This document shows, one piece after another, positions 6,631 through 13,429 of a DNA stretch of 21,421 nt (positions are counted from its first letter, which is position 1; every line of letters starts with the position of its first letter). The notes beneath the pieces are model-generated. The model was not told the DNA's origin. It worked only from the letters and a program-made list of their open reading frames with translations, and ran no database searches. Location: the IMG/VR virus record IMGVR_UViG_3300030109_004846, positions 1 to 21,421 of that record; one strand, written 5' to 3'. The position numbers and the translations under genes are program-made. Source of the DNA: a virus.

Positions 6631-6836
6631 TGGATATAGGAGCAACAAGTCCAGTAAATGACATCTCTTGGCGACAAGCAGCCGAAATACGTTATCAAAA
6701 GCTTATGGAGTCTACAAATCGTGAAGAGCGTAGGCAAAGAGTGCAGCAGCTAGACACTACACTCTATATTGCAAAGAATGGTAAAATAGAAATGCAGCGT
6801 ACCAAAGCGCCTAATAACATTAATTTTTTGGTGTAA
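6630..6836 (+). CDS. Small hydrophilic protein of unknown function, 68 aa
   Basis: Starts at a TAATG junction with the membrane-protein gene and ends 2 bases before the next gene. The middle is a charged helix (SWRQAAEIRYQKLMESTNRE then ERRQRVQQL); the C-terminus (YIAKNGKIEMQRTKAPNNIN) looks extended. There is no signal, membrane segment or cysteine. The family is unknown; position in the lysis/basic-protein block is the only clue. Confidence 0.72.
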   Translation: MDIGATSPVNDISWRQAAEIRYQKLMESTNREERRQRVQQLDTTLYIAKNGKIEMQRTKAPNNINFLV

Positions 6837-6838
6837 GA

Positions 6839-7054
6839 ATGTACAAAAAAACTCAGTCTCAAACTAAAAAGAAAAAAACCAAATCTAAAGTTAACGAAGC
6901 TGGTAACTACACTAAACCAGCTATGCGTGAAAAATTATTTGAACAGATAAAAGCATCAGGTAAAGGCGCAGCACCTGGCAAATGGTCTGCTCGCAAAGCT
7001 CAGATGTTAGCTAAACAATACAAAGCAAAAGGCGGAGGCTATAGAAATGTTTAA
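6839..7054 (+). CDS. Small very basic protein (GxWSARKAQ type), 71 aa
   Basis: Lysine-rich throughout (MYKKTQSQTKKKKTKSK at the start). Its conserved-looking core NYTKPAMREKLFEQIKASGK and then PGKWSARKAQMLAKQYKAKG is a sequence type I recall from many marine phages and some large algal viruses, always as short basic proteins without known function. It is the first of three consecutive basic genes and overlaps the next by 8 bases. High net positive charge suggests binding to DNA, RNA or anionic membrane, which is inference. It may belong to a DUF5872-like group, but I cannot confirm the number. Confidence 0.78.
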   Translation: MYKKTQSQTKKKKTKSKVNEAGNYTKPAMREKLFEQIKASGKGAAPGKWSARKAQMLAKQYKAKGGGYRNV

Positions 7055-7307
7055 AAAAACCCAAATGTCTTTAAAGAATTGGGGAAAGCAAAACTGGAAA
7101 ACCAAATCAGGAAGACCTTCAACTCAAGGTCCGAATGCATCTGGAGAAAGATACTTACCAGAAAGCGCAATCAAGTCTTTATCCTCTCAAGAGTATTCGG
7201 CGACCAGCAAAAAGAAAAAAGAAGATACCAAAAAGGGGAAGCAGCACAGTTCTCAGCCTAGAAAAATTGCAAAAAAAACCAGATCTCATAGAACTAGGAC
7301 CGCATAA
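7047..7307 (+). CDS. Small very basic protein (GERYLPESAIKSLSS type), 86 aa
   Basis: A GGAGG site at 7034-7038 lies 8 bases before the ATG, which decides the start. The core SLKNWGKQNWKTKSGRPS, ASGERYLPESAIKSLSSQEY, and the Lys-rich KKGKQHSSQPRKIAKKTRSH match a type of small basic protein found repeatedly in marine phages and other aquatic viruses; function is unknown. The start MFKKTQ mirrors MYKKTQ in the preceding protein, suggesting either shared ancestry of the N-termini or convergence. Ends in TAATG with the third basic gene. Two alternative-frame ORFs across this gene are by-products of the A-rich composition. Confidence 0.8.
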   Translation: MFKKTQMSLKNWGKQNWKTKSGRPSTQGPNASGERYLPESAIKSLSSQEYSATSKKKKEDTKKGKQHSSQPRKIAKKTRSHRTRTA

Positions 7308-7648
7308 TGAGAAGAAGAACAGCCTCAGACCCAGATTCAAAAAGAGATCCAAGACTAGCTAGAGCTGGCGTTAGTGGATTTAATCAACCTAAACGAACTC
7401 CAAAACACCCTACTAAATCTCATATTGTTGTAGCTAAACAAGGGGATAAAATAAAGACCATTAGATTTGGGCAGCAAGGTGTAAAGACAAATCAAACAGT
7501 TGGCCAGCGAAAAGCATTTAAATCTCGCCATGCTAAAAACATAGCCAGAGGTAAACTGTCAGCAGCTTATTGGGCAGACAAAGTTAAATGGAGCCCAAGC
7601 AAAACCCAGTCGCCCTCGAGAAAATGGAAGAAAGGAACGGTTGCTTAA
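7307..7648 (+). CDS. Small basic phage protein (DUF6321-like), 113 aa
   Basis: Basic throughout, opening with Arg residues (MRRRTASDPDSKRDPRLARA). The segment HIVVAKQGDKIKTIRFGQQG, followed by RKAFKSRHAKNIARGKLSAA and YWADKVKW, resembles the 'RFG..... R..F.ARH......SA.YW...W' pattern of a widespread phage and virus protein family that I know as DUF6321, with moderate certainty. Function is unknown. The gene begins with TAATG and ends just before the i-spanin. As third of the basic cluster it may act with the previous two. Confidence 0.78.
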   Translation: MRRRTASDPDSKRDPRLARAGVSGFNQPKRTPKHPTKSHIVVAKQGDKIKTIRFGQQGVKTNQTVGQRKAFKSRHAKNIARGKLSAAYWADKVKWSPSKTQSPSRKWKKGTVA

Positions 7649-7652
7649 CGAA

Positions 7653-8069
7653 ATGGGATTTAAACTAAGCATAGGATTAGGGATCGCTTTGGTTGCTTTA
7701 TCGGGAGCATTTAAGCTGTATTACGATAAGTCACAAGCTGAACTGGAATCGTTTCAAATAAGGTTAGAACAATCCATTCAGAATCAAAAGACTCTTGAAA
7801 GCACCATTCAAAAGCAAAATGACAACCTAAACGAAACCATCGAGAATCAAAAACTTATGGTTGCTCAGGTTGAGCGACTATCTAAAGAAAACCAAGACGC
7901 TCAAGAAGAGGTCATTGATATTAGAAAAAAGTGGTCGAAGCACAACTTAAATGTAATATCTATGAAAAAGCCTGGGTTGATAGAGAAAATTATTAATAAA
8001 GGTACTGCAAAAGTAGGAGAAGAACTTGAACAAATCACTAATCCTGATAGGACTGTTAGTTCTATTTAG
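7653..8069 (+). CDS. i-spanin (Rz-like inner-membrane spanin)
   Basis: I take ATG 7653, giving 138 residues; an upstream TTG at 7641 lies only a few bases from the AAGGAA site and inside the previous gene. Residues about 4-23 are one transmembrane helix (KLSIGLGIALVALSGAFKLY). A long coiled coil follows, about 27-90, rich in Gln, Glu and Asn, and then the C-terminal segment ISMKKPGLIEKIINKGTAKV typical of marine-phage i-spanins. The gene overlaps the following lipoprotein gene by 44 bases in another frame. That arrangement, with TM plus periplasmic coiled coil then lipoprotein, is the Rz/Rz1 type. The complex would span the periplasm and fuse inner and outer membranes after the endolysin acts, so the host is Gram-negative. 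Confidence 0.85.
   Translation: MGFKLSIGLGIALVALSGAFKLYYDKSQAELESFQIRLEQSIQNQKTLESTIQKQNDNLNETIENQKLMVAQVERLSKENQDAQEEVIDIRKKWSKHNLNVISMKKPGLIEKIINKGTAKVGEELEQITNPDRTVSSI
8015..8020 (+). promoter_or_regulatory. Ribosome binding site AGGAGA deciding the TTG start of the o-spanin
   Basis: AGGAGA sits 5 bases before TTG 8026, inside the i-spanin gene. It is among the better ribosome sites in the window and supports initiation at a non-ATG codon. Confidence 0.75.
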
Positions 8070-8409
8070 TGGATGTTCAATGCTTGGGGGTGGTAAACGC
8101 GACATCCCTGAAGTAAAGCCTGTAGAGGTGGTGACTGTGGTTAAAGAAGCACCCATGTATCACCCTCCTTTACCCGCTGCTATCAATGCATTACCAGTAG
8201 AGTGGAAGGTGCTAACGCCAGCCACTATGGAAGAGTATTTAAATGATTTGAGTGAGGGTAATGCACCTATGAATGTATACTATAGCCTCACTACAAAAGG
8301 GTATGAGAACCTTAGTAACAACATGGCAGATATCAAAAGATACCTGCGACAAGTCTTATCAATAGTGGATTATTACAAGAAATCCGATGAGACTACAAAG
8401 GAGAAATAG
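8026..8409 (+). CDS. o-spanin (Rz1-like outer-membrane lipoprotein), TTG start
   Basis: A 127-residue protein starting at TTG 8026 with a strong ribosome site 5 bases upstream. NKSLILIGLLVLFSGC is a lipoprotein signal; Cys17 would be lipidated, with FSG before it (Phe at -3 is less common but tolerated). The mature part begins with Gly/Lys/Pro-rich sequence (KRDIPEVKPVEVV), then a conserved-looking region around LTTKGYENLSNNMADIKRYL, as in marine-phage proteins paired with Rz-like genes. It is longer than lambda Rz1, and its end is helical. It overlaps the i-spanin by 44 bases in a shifted frame. Outer-membrane partner of the spanin complex is the best call. Confidence 0.82.
   Translation: MNKSLILIGLLVLFSGCSMLGGGKRDIPEVKPVEVVTVVKEAPMYHPPLPAAINALPVEWKVLTPATMEEYLNDLSEGNAPMNVYYSLTTKGYENLSNNMADIKRYLRQVLSIVDYYKKSDETTKEK
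8398..8403 (+). promoter_or_regulatory. Strong ribosome binding site AAGGAG before a 13-codon leader ORF
   Basis: AAGGAG lies at the very end of the o-spanin gene and 10 bases before ATG 8414. It is far better placed for the short leader ORF than for the 600-aa gene at 8455, which has no good site of its own. Confidence 0.7.
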
Positions 8410-8413
8410 TGAT

Positions 8414-8455
8414 ATGCTATTAGATGATTTTATTTTTGTTGGGCTGGGACTGTAA
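8414..8455 (+). CDS. Possible 13-aa leader peptide coupled to the first large virion gene
   Basis: ATG 8414 opens a short frame, MLLDDFIFVGLGL, whose TAA overlaps the next ATG as TAATG. The AAGGAG at 8398-8403 is optimally placed for it. Ribosomes ending here would be positioned to restart on the 600-aa gene, so it may serve to load that gene. It could also be a decayed remnant of a small hydrophobic protein. It covers what would otherwise be the longest intergenic gap (45 bases) on the plus strand. Confidence 0.5.
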   Translation: MLLDDFIFVGLGL

Positions 8456-10257
8456 TGGCAGATGCAGTAGAAGATGATCCAGTAAGAAGAGTCACGCAAG
8501 CCAAGGTTTTAGAGGCTTTAGGCAAGTTTCAGCCGGGGGTTAGTGACCTCGAAAGAATCTATATGGCATCAGGAATTGATCCTATTTATGGGCCTGATGT
8601 TGATTACAATTTGGATTACCAGCTCCTGGCTGGTCAGCCCTATGCCAACTATTTAACGACTACTGGTACTCCTATTGGTGGTACAGGTGGTAGTACAGGT
8701 GGTGGCATTTCTACACTCCCTGATTATACATATCCATCCACTCCTAGCGCTGAAGATTTTGAGCTTAATGTAATCAACCTTCCAGAAACTACTGAAACCA
8801 CAAGAAACACTGACGTTGGTAGTACAAGAAATATGGATTTCTTTTCTCCTCAGAATCTGTATGGGGAATACGCTGATGATTTTGACTTTTCAAAATTTGA
8901 TGGCAAGCCTATTGATTGGGGTAAGATAGGAAATAAAGCTAGAGAAGAAATTGCCAAGATTAGAGAAAAGTATGGAAGCACTGATGCTGGCATTAAAGCA
9001 TTAACAAAAATTGACCCTAAAGATATTTCAGATTTACCCATAGTTGGCGGATTGATTTCAATGGGGGAGAGAGGAATTGCTGCTCTTCGTAGGTTGATTC
9101 CTTTTGGTAAACAAAAAACCTCTGCGCCTGAAGACTATTCTCCTGTTTATCCTGAAATGAGCGACACTAAAACGGATATGGGTGGATATGCTGGTGGTTA
9201 TCAACAGCCGCCTGACATTATGAATGACCCGTCTTTTACTGGGGTTGATCCTGAACTATCAGATCTTAGCGATCCTTCTAATCTTTTAAAAAGATTAGAT
9301 AGAGCAATGAAAGAGCAAGGAATAGAAACCCAAAACAGAATAGATGCTTTAGCAAGAGTAAAAGAAAAATGGGAAGAAGCCAGAAAACAATCAGGCCAAA
9401 AAGATGAAAGAACTACAGAGCAAATGGTTGAAGATGCTTTAGCTGTAGACTTTAGTGCTTACCTCCCTAGTAGAGCAGAACAAAGAGCTGAAGCAAGAAG
9501 GCTTCAAGAAGTAGGAAAAGGCAAGCCAAGGTATGGTCATGTAGACGCGCCTGGTTCGGCGTGGAAAGTATCAACTCCTCATCTTGATCAATATGTTCCA
9601 ACTTTTGATAGAGACACAGGTGAACAGACAGGATACAGATTAAGCGCGGCAAATTTAGGCGCAAAAGGTTTTGGTGGAATACAAGGTCGAATGCTTCCTA
9701 AATCTAGTGGAAGCTGGGAAGGAGACAATCCATTTGGTAGAGATTATCAGCCACCTAGTCCAGGTGATCCTCGATACGCTGACTATGTTGCTGCTAGCAT
9801 GGGTCCAACCGACAACATGCTAAGAGAAATAGAAGCATCTGTAGCAAGAGATGTTCCATTTGTTCAGATGGATGACGGTCAAGGCAATTCATATTTAATT
9901 GATAAAAAAACTCAAGCAGTAATAGCAGGTCCATTTCCTAGCGGAGATGATTCAATTAGCTCTATTCCGTCCATAGGGTCAATGGCTCAAGGCGGATTGG
10001 CTGCATTTGCTAAGGGTAATTTAGTTGAAAACTTCCCTAGAAAGAACGGACAGATTTCTGGACCAGGTACTGAAAAATCAGATGATATACCTGCAATGTT
10101 AAGTGATGGTGAATTTGTAACAAATGCTGCGGCTTTAAGAGGTATTGGTCAGATGGCTGGTGCGCCAGCTAACGATGAAGCAGAGCAGCGTAGATTAGGT
10201 GCAAGAGAAATGTACAAACTTCAAAGAAAAGGCATGAAAGCTGCGGGAGTTGCGTAA
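8455..10257 (+). CDS. Large virion protein, probable internal/ejection type, 600 aa
   Basis: Acidic, Asp/Pro/Gly-rich protein without transmembrane helices. Residues about 75-85 are a Gly/Thr linker (IGGTGGSTGGG). The middle (about 280-350) is a charged helix (NRIDALARVKEKWEEARKQS). The end is characteristic: MAQGGLAAFAKG at about 510-521, ISGPGTEKSDDIPAMLSDGE at about 534-553, then FVTNAAALRGIG. The 'GPGT-SDDIPAMLSDGEFV' motif recurs in virion and tail-associated proteins of many marine phages. It lies first in a run of four large late genes, coupled by TAATG on both sides. I infer an internal or ejected virion protein; the exact role is unknown. Confidence 0.72.
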   Translation: MADAVEDDPVRRVTQAKVLEALGKFQPGVSDLERIYMASGIDPIYGPDVDYNLDYQLLAGQPYANYLTTTGTPIGGTGGSTGGGISTLPDYTYPSTPSAEDFELNVINLPETTETTRNTDVGSTRNMDFFSPQNLYGEYADDFDFSKFDGKPIDWGKIGNKAREEIAKIREKYGSTDAGIKALTKIDPKDISDLPIVGGLISMGERGIAALRRLIPFGKQKTSAPEDYSPVYPEMSDTKTDMGGYAGGYQQPPDIMNDPSFTGVDPELSDLSDPSNLLKRLDRAMKEQGIETQNRIDALARVKEKWEEARKQSGQKDERTTEQMVEDALAVDFSAYLPSRAEQRAEARRLQEVGKGKPRYGHVDAPGSAWKVSTPHLDQYVPTFDRDTGEQTGYRLSAANLGAKGFGGIQGRMLPKSSGSWEGDNPFGRDYQPPSPGDPRYADYVAASMGPTDNMLREIEASVARDVPFVQMDDGQGNSYLIDKKTQAVIAGPFPSGDDSISSIPSIGSMAQGGLAAFAKGNLVENFPRKNGQISGPGTEKSDDIPAMLSDGEFVTNAAALRGIGQMAGAPANDEAEQRRLGAREMYKLQRKGMKAAGVA

Positions 10258-11489
10258 TGTCAGCGTTTGAAACCGATACAGTTACTGTAGATACAACAGG
10301 CGCTTCTGTGCCATTGCCTTCTTATGACATGACAACACGGGCTCCATGGATAGAGTCCATTGCTCGTAACTTAGGTAGTGCTTATTTTGGAACGCCTACT
10401 CAACCTGGCATGATGTCTAAGCCAATACCAATACCTATGCAGCAAATTGCTGGTCTTTCTCCTCAAGAAATACAAGCCCGTAATTTAGCTCAGGGTCTTG
10501 GTGGTTTTTCTGGACAGCTTAACGAAGCACAAAGAATGTATCGTCAAGGATCAAGGCAGTTTAATCCTAACGAAGCGCGTCCTTACATGGACCAAGGCGC
10601 TAGAAATCTTTTCCAAACAAGTTATGGGCAGTTTGGTGGTGGTTTTGATGATCCGTCTATAAGAGGAATGTATCAGCAAAGCGCTGGTGGATTTAATCCT
10701 CAATCCACTCAAGCATATATGGATCCATATGAAGATGCTGTGGTTCAACAAACCATGAAAGACATTAGAGAGAGTGGTGCTAAATCAGATATTGGTCGAA
10801 GGGCTTCTGAAATTGGTCAAGGTGCATTTGGCGGATCTCGTTCTCGATTACAGCAGGGAGAATCAGACAGAGCTCTAGGTCGAGGATTAATGGATGCGGT
10901 TGGTGGTATTAGATCTCAGGGATACCAGCGAGCTCAACAAGCTGCGATGGGAGAATTTGGTAGGCAGCGTGATGCTATGGCCAGAGCTGCCCAAGGAATA
11001 GGTTCTTATGGAAGACAGGGTCAACAGCTAAGGCAGTCTGCTTTTGAAGACGCTCAACGCAGAAGACAACAAGCGGCATCTGGAATGGGAGGACTCTCTT
11101 CAGATGCGTTTGGTCAGGCAATGAACGCTTATCAAATGGGTACTGCTGGACAACGTGCTGGAGCCGCTGGCATTGGAGGTTTGGGTCGCCAAGGATTTGA
11201 TATGTTAACTTCTCAGATAGGAACTATGGGAGGACTTGGTCAAGTAGGAAGAGGAATCCAGGATAGAGGATTTGAATCTCAATACAGATCTGCAACTCAA
11301 ATGGCTGATGAACCATTTATGAGACTACAAAGAGGCATGCAATTACTAGGTGGAATTGCACCATATGGCGCTTCTATACGACAAGGATATGGCACTCAAC
11401 AGGGCTCTAAAGGATTCTACCAAGACCCTTCAAGCTTTATGAAGGGGGTTGGAACTTTGGGTGAGCTTTTGGCCCTTTTTAGAGATTAA
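10257..11489 (+). CDS. Gly/Gln/Arg-rich virion protein, probable DNA-ejection protein, 410 aa
   Basis: Highly repetitive composition, rich in Gly, Gln, Arg and Ala, with no cysteine. The segment YMDPYEDAVVQQTMKDI (from about residue 154), then GAFGGSRSRLQQGESDRAL (from about 188), matches a pattern seen in podovirus internal or ejection proteins, in which 'MDPY...V......I.' is followed by 'GAFGGSR'. The remainder is amphipathic helix punctuated by Gly (GFDMLTSQIGTMGGLGQVGR), suited to membrane insertion or channel formation. It ends LGELLALFRD. Overlaps the previous gene by TAATG; the next starts 2 bases after its stop. Ejection role is inferred from composition, motif and location. Confidence 0.75.
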   Translation: MSAFETDTVTVDTTGASVPLPSYDMTTRAPWIESIARNLGSAYFGTPTQPGMMSKPIPIPMQQIAGLSPQEIQARNLAQGLGGFSGQLNEAQRMYRQGSRQFNPNEARPYMDQGARNLFQTSYGQFGGGFDDPSIRGMYQQSAGGFNPQSTQAYMDPYEDAVVQQTMKDIRESGAKSDIGRRASEIGQGAFGGSRSRLQQGESDRALGRGLMDAVGGIRSQGYQRAQQAAMGEFGRQRDAMARAAQGIGSYGRQGQQLRQSAFEDAQRRRQQAASGMGGLSSDAFGQAMNAYQMGTAGQRAGAAGIGGLGRQGFDMLTSQIGTMGGLGQVGRGIQDRGFESQYRSATQMADEPFMRLQRGMQLLGGIAPYGASIRQGYGTQQGSKGFYQDPSSFMKGVGTLGELLALFRD

Positions 11490-11491
11490 AT

Positions 11492-13426
11492 ATGAATGAA
11501 TATATGAATCGACCTATGTTTCAGACCCCTCAAATGAGAGAGGGTAGTGGAATAATGGCTGGAGTTGCTCCAATCAATATGGATGAAGGCGGCTTTCTTG
11601 ATTCTCTCTCTGATATGGTTGAAGAATATAATCCGTTTTCTAGTAATTTTTTTACAACAGAAAAAACTGAAGAGGGATCAGGCATAACAGCTAGAGATAT
11701 GTTTGATTTTTTAATTGCTGATCCTGACGATCCGACTGATGTGGCAATTGCTGCTGCAATGGCTCCTTTGTGGTTATTTCCTCCCGCTGCTATAGCCGCA
11801 AGGCTTGCTCGTATGGGGTACAAAGGCGCTAAAGTTACTAAAGCCTTAGAAAAAGTAGCTGATGTTCAAAAGAAAGTTCCTGACAAATTAAAATTATTAG
11901 GCAAAGGTACTGGAAGAACGGCTGGATATGCACAATCCCAAACTGGCAGAATTGTTGGTGATCTTGGTGAGGGTGCAATCGATGCCATTATTCCTGAAGC
12001 TGTTGCTGAAGATGAAGGCGGCATTTCTAGTCTGCCAGAAATTGAAGATTTGCCAGAAGGTATTATTCAAACTCTCCCATACAAACCAGAAGATGGTGAC
12101 TTTGGTATTGATATTGATGAGGAAGGGAATATAACTTTTACCCCCGGAGGAGATATACCAGAGCTAACACAACCATTCATGAGATATGACGATGAGGAGG
12201 CTGAAGGCATTATGGAAATGCTTCCTCGCCCATCACCAACAAAAGAAACTCCATCTGAAGGCATTCAAGCTTTAATAGTTGATGAAGACGATGATGAGGA
12301 TGAAGACAGGCTATCTAGAAAAACAGGATGGTTCCCCGGCAAAAGAATATTAAGAAGCATAAGAGAGCTTGGTGACGATGAGCGTTGGCTTGCTGCTGAT
12401 GGCGGATTGGCTACTCCACAAAACTTTGCTGTGGGTGGTATTGCTCGACTTACCTCCAAGTATGGCCCTGAGATTGGCGCTATGTTAAAGAAAGTTGCTG
12501 ACCAGTTTGGAGAAAACTCTGATCGATTCAAGGCTGTTCTTAAAGGCTTAACTGGTGATGCTCAAACTAAAACTATGCCTAAGCTAACTGCTGAAACGCT
12601 CGGAATATCAAGCAAGGCGACCAAGAAACAAAGAGAAGCAGCAGCCAAACTAAAGAAAGAAAAAGATAAGGCAGAGGCTAAAGCAAAGAAAGCAGAGGCT
12701 AAGAAAGCAAAACAAGAAGAGCCTCTTCCTCCTGTAGAGCCAGAAGTAAAGCCAGGGATGATGGCAGCAATGGGAAGAAATAAATTGAGGACTGCTGGGG
12801 GAGCTCTTGGAGCTGGGGCATTAGGTCTTGGAGCTTATAGCCTTTATGAAGGTATTTTTGGTGATGATGAAGAAGCGCCAGCAGAAGAAGTCGTAGAAGA
12901 AAAAATGACTGTCACTGAGCAAGTTGATGAGCCTAGACAGTGGAGAGAAATCTTTAGCAATCTTGGTGAATTGCCAGGAGAGTTTCGTGACACGATCGTT
13001 AACTCGATGGATAGAATCAAAGAGGATCCTGTTTACCGAAGAGCAATGCTATCTGCCTTCAGAGCAATGACCACTCCTCGAGAAGGTTATGTTCCATTTA
13101 ATACTTTAAGTGAGGCGGTTAATGCTTACTATGGAGAGATGGATGCCATTGAGGCTCGTAAGAGCGAATTCGATCTTACCAAAGAAGCTCTTGCTGAAGC
13201 GTATCCTGAAATGTCAGAACAAGAATTAATCAAGATGGCTTTGGGAAGAAGTAAGTCTGACTTTGTTAAAAACCAACTGTCTTTATTTTATAAAGAAAAT
13301 CCTGGAATTAATCCTTTTGAAGATTCAATAGCTATTAATCCAGAAGACGATAACTCTGAAAAAGTAAGTCAATATGATTTAATAGTACAAAGCGCAAGTC
13401 AGCTTGAGAAAAAAGGATTAATCTAA
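11492..13426 (+). CDS. Large virion protein with membrane-like segments and charged linkers, probable ejection protein, 644 aa
   Basis: Residues about 84-108 are hydrophobic (VAIAAAMAPLWLFPPAAIAA) and about 434-456 a Gly/Ala helix (AGGALGAGALGLGAYSLYEG), both suited to membrane contact. In between lie an acidic tract at 264-272 (DEDDDEDED), a GGLA...FAVGGIARL segment from about 301 similar to the MAQGGLAAFAKG of the 600-aa protein, and a Lys/Ala/Glu coiled coil at about 377-410 (KKEKDKAEAKAKKAEAKKAK). The C-terminal 150 residues are globular-looking and contain FRAMTTPREGYVPFNTLSEA. There is no strong ribosome site at the ATG. No enzyme motif is visible. Ejection or internal virion protein is the best inference. 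Confidence 0.7.
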   Translation: MNEYMNRPMFQTPQMREGSGIMAGVAPINMDEGGFLDSLSDMVEEYNPFSSNFFTTEKTEEGSGITARDMFDFLIADPDDPTDVAIAAAMAPLWLFPPAAIAARLARMGYKGAKVTKALEKVADVQKKVPDKLKLLGKGTGRTAGYAQSQTGRIVGDLGEGAIDAIIPEAVAEDEGGISSLPEIEDLPEGIIQTLPYKPEDGDFGIDIDEEGNITFTPGGDIPELTQPFMRYDDEEAEGIMEMLPRPSPTKETPSEGIQALIVDEDDDEDEDRLSRKTGWFPGKRILRSIRELGDDERWLAADGGLATPQNFAVGGIARLTSKYGPEIGAMLKKVADQFGENSDRFKAVLKGLTGDAQTKTMPKLTAETLGISSKATKKQREAAAKLKKEKDKAEAKAKKAEAKKAKQEEPLPPVEPEVKPGMMAAMGRNKLRTAGGALGAGALGLGAYSLYEGIFGDDEEAPAEEVVEEKMTVTEQVDEPRQWREIFSNLGELPGEFRDTIVNSMDRIKEDPVYRRAMLSAFRAMTTPREGYVPFNTLSEAVNAYYGEMDAIEARKSEFDLTKEALAEAYPEMSEQELIKMALGRSKSDFVKNQLSLFYKENPGINPFEDSIAINPEDDNSEKVSQYDLIVQSASQLEKKGLI

Positions 13427-13429
13427 CCC

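Noticed and set aside
7267-7276. A-run (gcaaaaaaaacc) as a frameshift site
   Set aside because: The zero frame gives the conserved-looking KIAKKT ending; a shift has no sensible continuation and no stimulatory structure was seen. The same applies to the A-run at 9904-9910.
7079-7362. Two alternative-frame Lys-rich ORFs over the second and third basic genes
   Set aside because: They follow from the A-rich sequence, lack ribosome sites and duplicate genes whose reading frame is supported by recognisable motifs.
7641-7652. TTG 7641 as i-spanin start
   Set aside because: It is too close to the AAGGAA site and inside the previous gene; ATG 7653 yields a proper membrane-anchor N-terminus.
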